Below, piece after piece: positions 5,094 through 7,785 of a DNA stretch of 7,785 bases. Where the stretch lies: the NCBI GenBank assembly GCA_038211505.1, contig JBBQVO010000164.1, forward strand, positions 1 to 7,785. The letters are read 5' to 3'. The stretch is from JBBQVO01 sp038211505. Its GTDB lineage: Bacteria > Chloroflexota > Dehalococcoidia > DSTF01 > JACRBR01. Position numbers and translations under genes: made by a program. Below the pieces are notes generated by a model. It made no database searches. It was given only the letters and a program-made list of their open reading frames with translations, and was not told where the DNA came from. How positions within the stretch are numbered: position 1 is the stretch's first letter; every line of letters starts with the position of its first letter.

Positions 5094-5129
5094 GTTCGTT
5101 GTGCGTTGCCCGTCGTTCGTCGCTGCGTT
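5094..5129. repeat. degenerate GTTCGT/GCGTTG repeat in the ftsQ-ftsA gap
   Basis: Short units (GTTCGTT, GTGCGTTG, GTCGTTCGT, GCTGCGTT) follow each other on the plus strand; the other strand reads like the AACGCACAACGAAC repeats that yield NAQRTT-type false peptides. It fills about half of the gap between the ftsQ stop and the ftsA ribosome site. The units are short and imperfect, so the call is tentative. Confidence 0.35.
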
Positions 5130-5157
5130 ATCACATTGCCCTTCATCGATCCACTCA

Positions 5158-6027
5158 TCACTTGAAGCTCAGCCGGTCGCCAAAGCGCAGGTCGGCGACG
5201 TTGAGCGCGATGTCGCTCTGCCGCGCCTGCTCCGTCAGCGCGTACAGCGCCGCCACCTTGTAGTCGTAGTCGCGCGAATCGCCGAACGTCACCCACAGCG
5301 GATGACCCTCAGCGTCGCCGTCCGCCGCCGAGAGAATCGCCGTCAGACCGGAGTCCTGGCGGTAGACGAGGCCGAGCACGTTGCGTCCGAACGATCGCTT
5401 CGAGTCGCGCATCAGCCGCACCGCCAGATCGACGGCGCCGCCGTCAAGCCGATCGCCCGCGTTCACGACGCGCTTCGGATCGATCTCGACGATCGCCGGC
5501 GTGCCGTACGCCGGCGTCACGTTGCTGAGGACGTAGCCTTCGTCGTCGATCGGCACGTTGACGCCGTTCATCTGCCACGATCCCCACACCGTGCGCTCGT
5601 CCACCGCGATCGTCACGGCGCTCCAGCCGTGCTTCGTGACGGTGACGCCGCGCACGCCGTTCAGCGCAGACACGCGCGCATTCGCGCCCGCGACATCGAG
5701 GCCGAACGTACTCTGGCCATCGAGCGCGGCGGCCGCCCGCACGTCGTCTTCGGCGAGTGTCGACGTGCCGGTGACGGTCACCCGCTGCACCGTCAGCCAC
5801 GGCGAGTGGTAGGCGTACCAGGCGCCGGCGACGATCGCACTGATCATCGCCGCCAGCAGCACGAGCCGCGCCCGCATCGGTGTGATCAGCGGCCGCGATG
5901 GCTCCTGATTGCGTCGCTGCACGCCGAGCGGCGTGTCGTCGGCCGATCGCATCTTGATCACGCGCCGCATGCGCGACGGCTTCGCCGCCCGGTACGGCCA
6001 CTTGCCCGGAGTGCGCGCGTTAGCCAT
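5158..6027 (-). CDS. ftsQ: FtsQ, bitopic division protein with a POTRA domain (289 aa)
   Basis: FtsQ (DivIB in Gram-positives) links cytoplasmic and periplasmic divisome parts through FtsL and FtsB. Residues 1-51 are a basic cytoplasmic tail (many Arg/Lys, positive-inside). Residues 52-73 form one membrane helix (RARLVLLAAMISAIVAGAW). A POTRA domain begins at about 77 (WLTVQRVTVTGTSTLAEDDV) and runs to about 145 (VTIAVDERTVWGSW), where FtsQ proteins carry a conserved DxR. The beta domain follows to the end, with GDSRDYDYKVAALYAL near 249. The ATG at 6027 has GGGAGGAGGG upstream and overlaps the ddl stop by 8 bases, so translation is probably coupled. Sequence is weakly conserved in this family; domain layout and position between ddl and ftsA make the call firm. 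Confidence 0.92.
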   Translation of the reverse strand: MANARTPGKWPYRAAKPSRMRRVIKMRSADDTPLGVQRRNQEPSRPLITPMRARLVLLAAMISAIVAGAWYAYHSPWLTVQRVTVTGTSTLAEDDVRAAAALDGQSTFGLDVAGANARVSALNGVRGVTVTKHGWSAVTIAVDERTVWGSWQMNGVNVPIDDEGYVLSNVTPAYGTPAIVEIDPKRVVNAGDRLDGGAVDLAVRLMRDSKRSFGRNVLGLVYRQDSGLTAILSAADGDAEGHPLWVTFGDSRDYDYKVAALYALTEQARQSDIALNVADLRFGDRLSFK

Positions 6028-7087
6028 GCGCCCTCCTCCCGTGCCAGCGCTCCAGCGCCAGATCGACGATGCGGCTGATCAGATCGCGATACGACACACC
6101 CGCAATGCCCCAGAGCGTGGGAAACATGCTCACCGGGCGGAATCCGGGCAGCGTGTTGATCTCGTTGATCAAAGGCCGTCCCTCCGCCGTCAGGAAGAAG
6201 TCGACGCGCGCGAACCCCGTGCCGTCGATCGCCTGAAACGCCTCGACAGCCGCGCGCTGCAGGCCGCTCGCGACGCCGTCATCAAGATCCGCCGGCGCGA
6301 CGATGCGCGCGCTGTCGTCGATGTACTTCGCGTTGTAGTCGTAGTATTCCCCGCTCGCCACGACTTCGCCGATCGGCGACGTCTCGATCGAGTCATTGCC
6401 CAACACGCCGCACTCCACCTCGCGCACGTCAAGCGCTTCTTCGACGAGAATCTTGCCGTCAAGTGCGAACGCCGCTTGCATCGCGGCGCCGAGATCCTCG
6501 CGCGAGCGCACCTTGCTGACGCCGTGACTGCTGCCGCCGTTCGACGGCTTCACGAACGCCGGATAGCCCAGCTGCGCCTCGATGCCGCGCGCGATGCTGT
6601 CGCGATCGCCCGCCCACTCGCGCTCGAAGATCGTCAGGTGTTTCGCGACATCGATCCCCGCCTGCTTGAACAGCTGCTTCTGCAGCGCCTTGTCCATGCC
6701 GATCGCGCTCGCCGCGACGCCGCAACCGGCGTAGGCGATGTCGAACATCTCCAGCATCCCCTGCAGCGTGCCGTCTTCGCCGTTGACGCCGTGAATCAGC
6801 GGAAACACGACGTCGATCGAGCGCAGCTCGTCGAGCACGTCGCCGCGCTCGAGCAGCGGCGGCACCTCGGCCTCGATGCGCTTCTCGAAGAGCGCGTCGT
6901 CGCGATCGAGCTGCCGCCGCGTCTCGGCCGGCGTCAGCCAGCGGCCGTCGCGCGTCACGCCGAACGGCACCGTCTCGAAGCGATCCGGATCAGCGGCCGC
7001 CAGCAGCTCCATCGCCGAGACAACGGACACTTCGTGCTCGACCGACCGGCCGCCGAAGACGACGCCGAGGCGCGTGCGATCGCTCAT
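6020..7087 (-). CDS. ddl: D-alanine--D-alanine ligase (355 aa)
   Basis: Ddl joins two D-alanines with ATP, supplying the dipeptide that MurF adds to UDP-MurNAc-tripeptide. It is an ATP-grasp enzyme. The N-terminal substrate motif GGRSVEHEVS is at 12-21; the centre holds HGVNGEDGTLQG at 99-110; the nucleotide region has FVKPSNGGSSHGVSK at 178-192 (Lys180). The omega loop YYDYNAKY is at 248-255. Metal ligands are Asp296, Glu309 and Asn311 in FARVDFF and INEINTLPGF. The Glu-Ser-Tyr triad of D-Ala-D-Ala enzymes (Glu17, a Ser of the 186-187 pair, Tyr255) is intact, so the product is probably D-Ala-D-Ala rather than D-Ala-D-Lac. The ATG at 7087 overlaps the murB stop as ATGA; frames open further upstream belong to murB DNA. 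Its 3' end overlaps ftsQ. Confidence 0.96.
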   Translation of the reverse strand: MSDRTRLGVVFGGRSVEHEVSVVSAMELLAAADPDRFETVPFGVTRDGRWLTPAETRRQLDRDDALFEKRIEAEVPPLLERGDVLDELRSIDVVFPLIHGVNGEDGTLQGMLEMFDIAYAGCGVAASAIGMDKALQKQLFKQAGIDVAKHLTIFEREWAGDRDSIARGIEAQLGYPAFVKPSNGGSSHGVSKVRSREDLGAAMQAAFALDGKILVEEALDVREVECGVLGNDSIETSPIGEVVASGEYYDYNAKYIDDSARIVAPADLDDGVASGLQRAAVEAFQAIDGTGFARVDFFLTAEGRPLINEINTLPGFRPVSMFPTLWGIAGVSYRDLISRIVDLALERWHGRRAHG

Positions 7088-7785
7088 GCGAACCCCTCGC
7101 CCACAAGCTCCACTTCCGTCTCCAGTTCGATGCCGAACTGCTCCTTCACCCGCCGCTGCGCCTCCCGCATCAGCCACGCGACGTCGCTCGCGCGCGCCGC
7201 GCCGAGATTCTCAAAGAAGTTGCTGTGCTTCTCGGACACGCGCGCGTCGCCGCGCCGTTCGCCGCGCATGCCCACGGCGTCGATCAGCCGCCACGCGTGA
7301 TCGCCAGCAGGATTCTTGAACGTGCTGCCGGAGTTGCGGCCGCGCGGCTGCGCACCGAGCCGCGTCCGATCGAGATCGGCGATGCGCGCCGTCAGCGCCG
7401 CCGCGTCGCCGCGACGCAGCGCAAGCTCCACCGCCAGCACGACGCAGCCAGCGCACTCGCCGCGCAGGATCATGCTGGACCGATACGCAAGCTCCATGTC
7501 AGCTGCCGGTACGCTGCGGACTTCGTTGGCGTCATCGAGCAGCGTCACAGCAAGGAGCACATCCGCCAGCGATCCCTCGTACGCGCCGGCGTTGTAGACG
7601 GCCGCGCCGCCCATCGTGCCGGGGATGCCGCACGCCCACTCGATGCCGGCGTAGCCTTCCCGCGCCATCCGCCGCGAAAGCGCCGCGAACGGCACGCCGG
7701 ACTCCGCCCACACGACGACGTCGTCGTTCGTTGTGCCTCCACCGCGCGCGCTCCGATCGATCAGACTGCGCTCGATCGGCGACGA
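7084..7785 (-). CDS. murB: UDP-N-acetylenolpyruvoylglucosamine reductase, 3' part (at least 233 aa)
   Basis: MurB is a cytoplasmic FAD enzyme that reduces enolpyruvyl-UDP-GlcNAc with NADPH to UDP-MurNAc. The frame is open to the window edge, so the start and the FAD-binding GxGSN segment lie outside. Visible are GIPGTMGGAAVYNAGAY (FAD domain), YRSSMILRG, NSGSTFKNP with the serine that acts as general acid, and KHSNFFEN. The final glutamate-rich strand ELETEVELVG supplies the C-terminal catalytic Glu. An internal GTG at 7713 is not the start because matching protein sequence continues upstream of it. The stop overlaps the ddl start by four bases (ATGA). MurB before ddl and ftsQ is a typical dcw order. 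Confidence 0.95.
   Translation of the reverse strand, partial: SSPIERSLIDRSARGGGTTNDDVVVWAESGVPFAALSRRMAREGYAGIEWACGIPGTMGGAAVYNAGAYEGSLADVLLAVTLLDDANEVRSVPAADMELAYRSSMILRGECAGCVVLAVELALRRGDAAALTARIADLDRTRLGAQPRGRNSGSTFKNPAGDHAWRLIDAVGMRGERRGDARVSEKHSNFFENLGAARASDVAWLMREAQRRVKEQFGIELETEVELVGEGFA

Noticed and set aside
3915..7300. Long plus-strand open frames opposite ftsA, ftsQ and ddl (up to 463 codons)
   Set aside because: They are rich in Arg, His and Asp, match no family, and lie opposite clearly identified genes; long antisense frames are expected in high-GC DNA.

Overview
The window is high-GC bacterial DNA in which every recognisable gene lies on the minus strand, so transcription runs from the right edge to the left. 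The right two thirds is the 3' half of a division and cell wall (dcw) cluster in the order murB (5' end cut off by the window edge), ddl, ftsQ, ftsA, ftsZ. A 625-base gap follows, then nrdR, two small genes I cannot identify, and the first 17 codons of a further gene running off the left edge. The gene order and the look of FtsZ and NrdR suggest Chloroflexota, possibly near Dehalococcoidia. This is recognition by eye, not a tree. If it is right, murB and ddl show a lineage that makes peptidoglycan, unlike wall-less Dehalococcoides.

Right part (2330-7785): MurB and Ddl make and supply peptidoglycan precursors: UDP-MurNAc and the D-Ala-D-Ala dipeptide. FtsQ, FtsA and FtsZ form the divisome core: FtsZ polymerises, FtsA tethers it to the membrane, and FtsQ links to the periplasmic side. 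murB/ddl overlap by 4 bases and ddl/ftsQ by 8, which suggests translational coupling. The ftsQ-ftsA gap (76 bases) and the ftsA-ftsZ gap (163 bases) hold degenerate repeat DNA, including a 29-base-arm hairpin just ahead of the ftsZ ribosome site. ftsZ has two in-frame starts, each with a strong Shine-Dalgarno. The downstream one gives a protein that matches E. coli FtsZ numbering.

Central gap (1705-2329): from right to left it holds a probable ftsZ terminator (15-base perfect stem), a plus-strand promoter-hairpin-T-run unit that looks like a small stand-alone RNA of about 65 nt, two copies of a CTGTG-rich repeat on either side of that RNA, a common dispersed palindromic repeat, and the nrdR promoter. 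That promoter carries two probable NrdR boxes 42 bp apart, one of them exactly filling the -35/-10 spacer, so nrdR probably represses itself.

Left part (1-1704): nrdR encodes the ribonucleotide reductase repressor with two oddities: a CX4C second zinc knuckle and a basic, proline-rich C-terminal tail. Two small unrecognised genes and the truncated left-edge gene follow. No ribonucleotide reductase gene, tRNA, rRNA, insertion sequence or CRISPR array is visible. The most promising undescribed items are the small RNA, the two-start ftsZ and the unusual NrdR.
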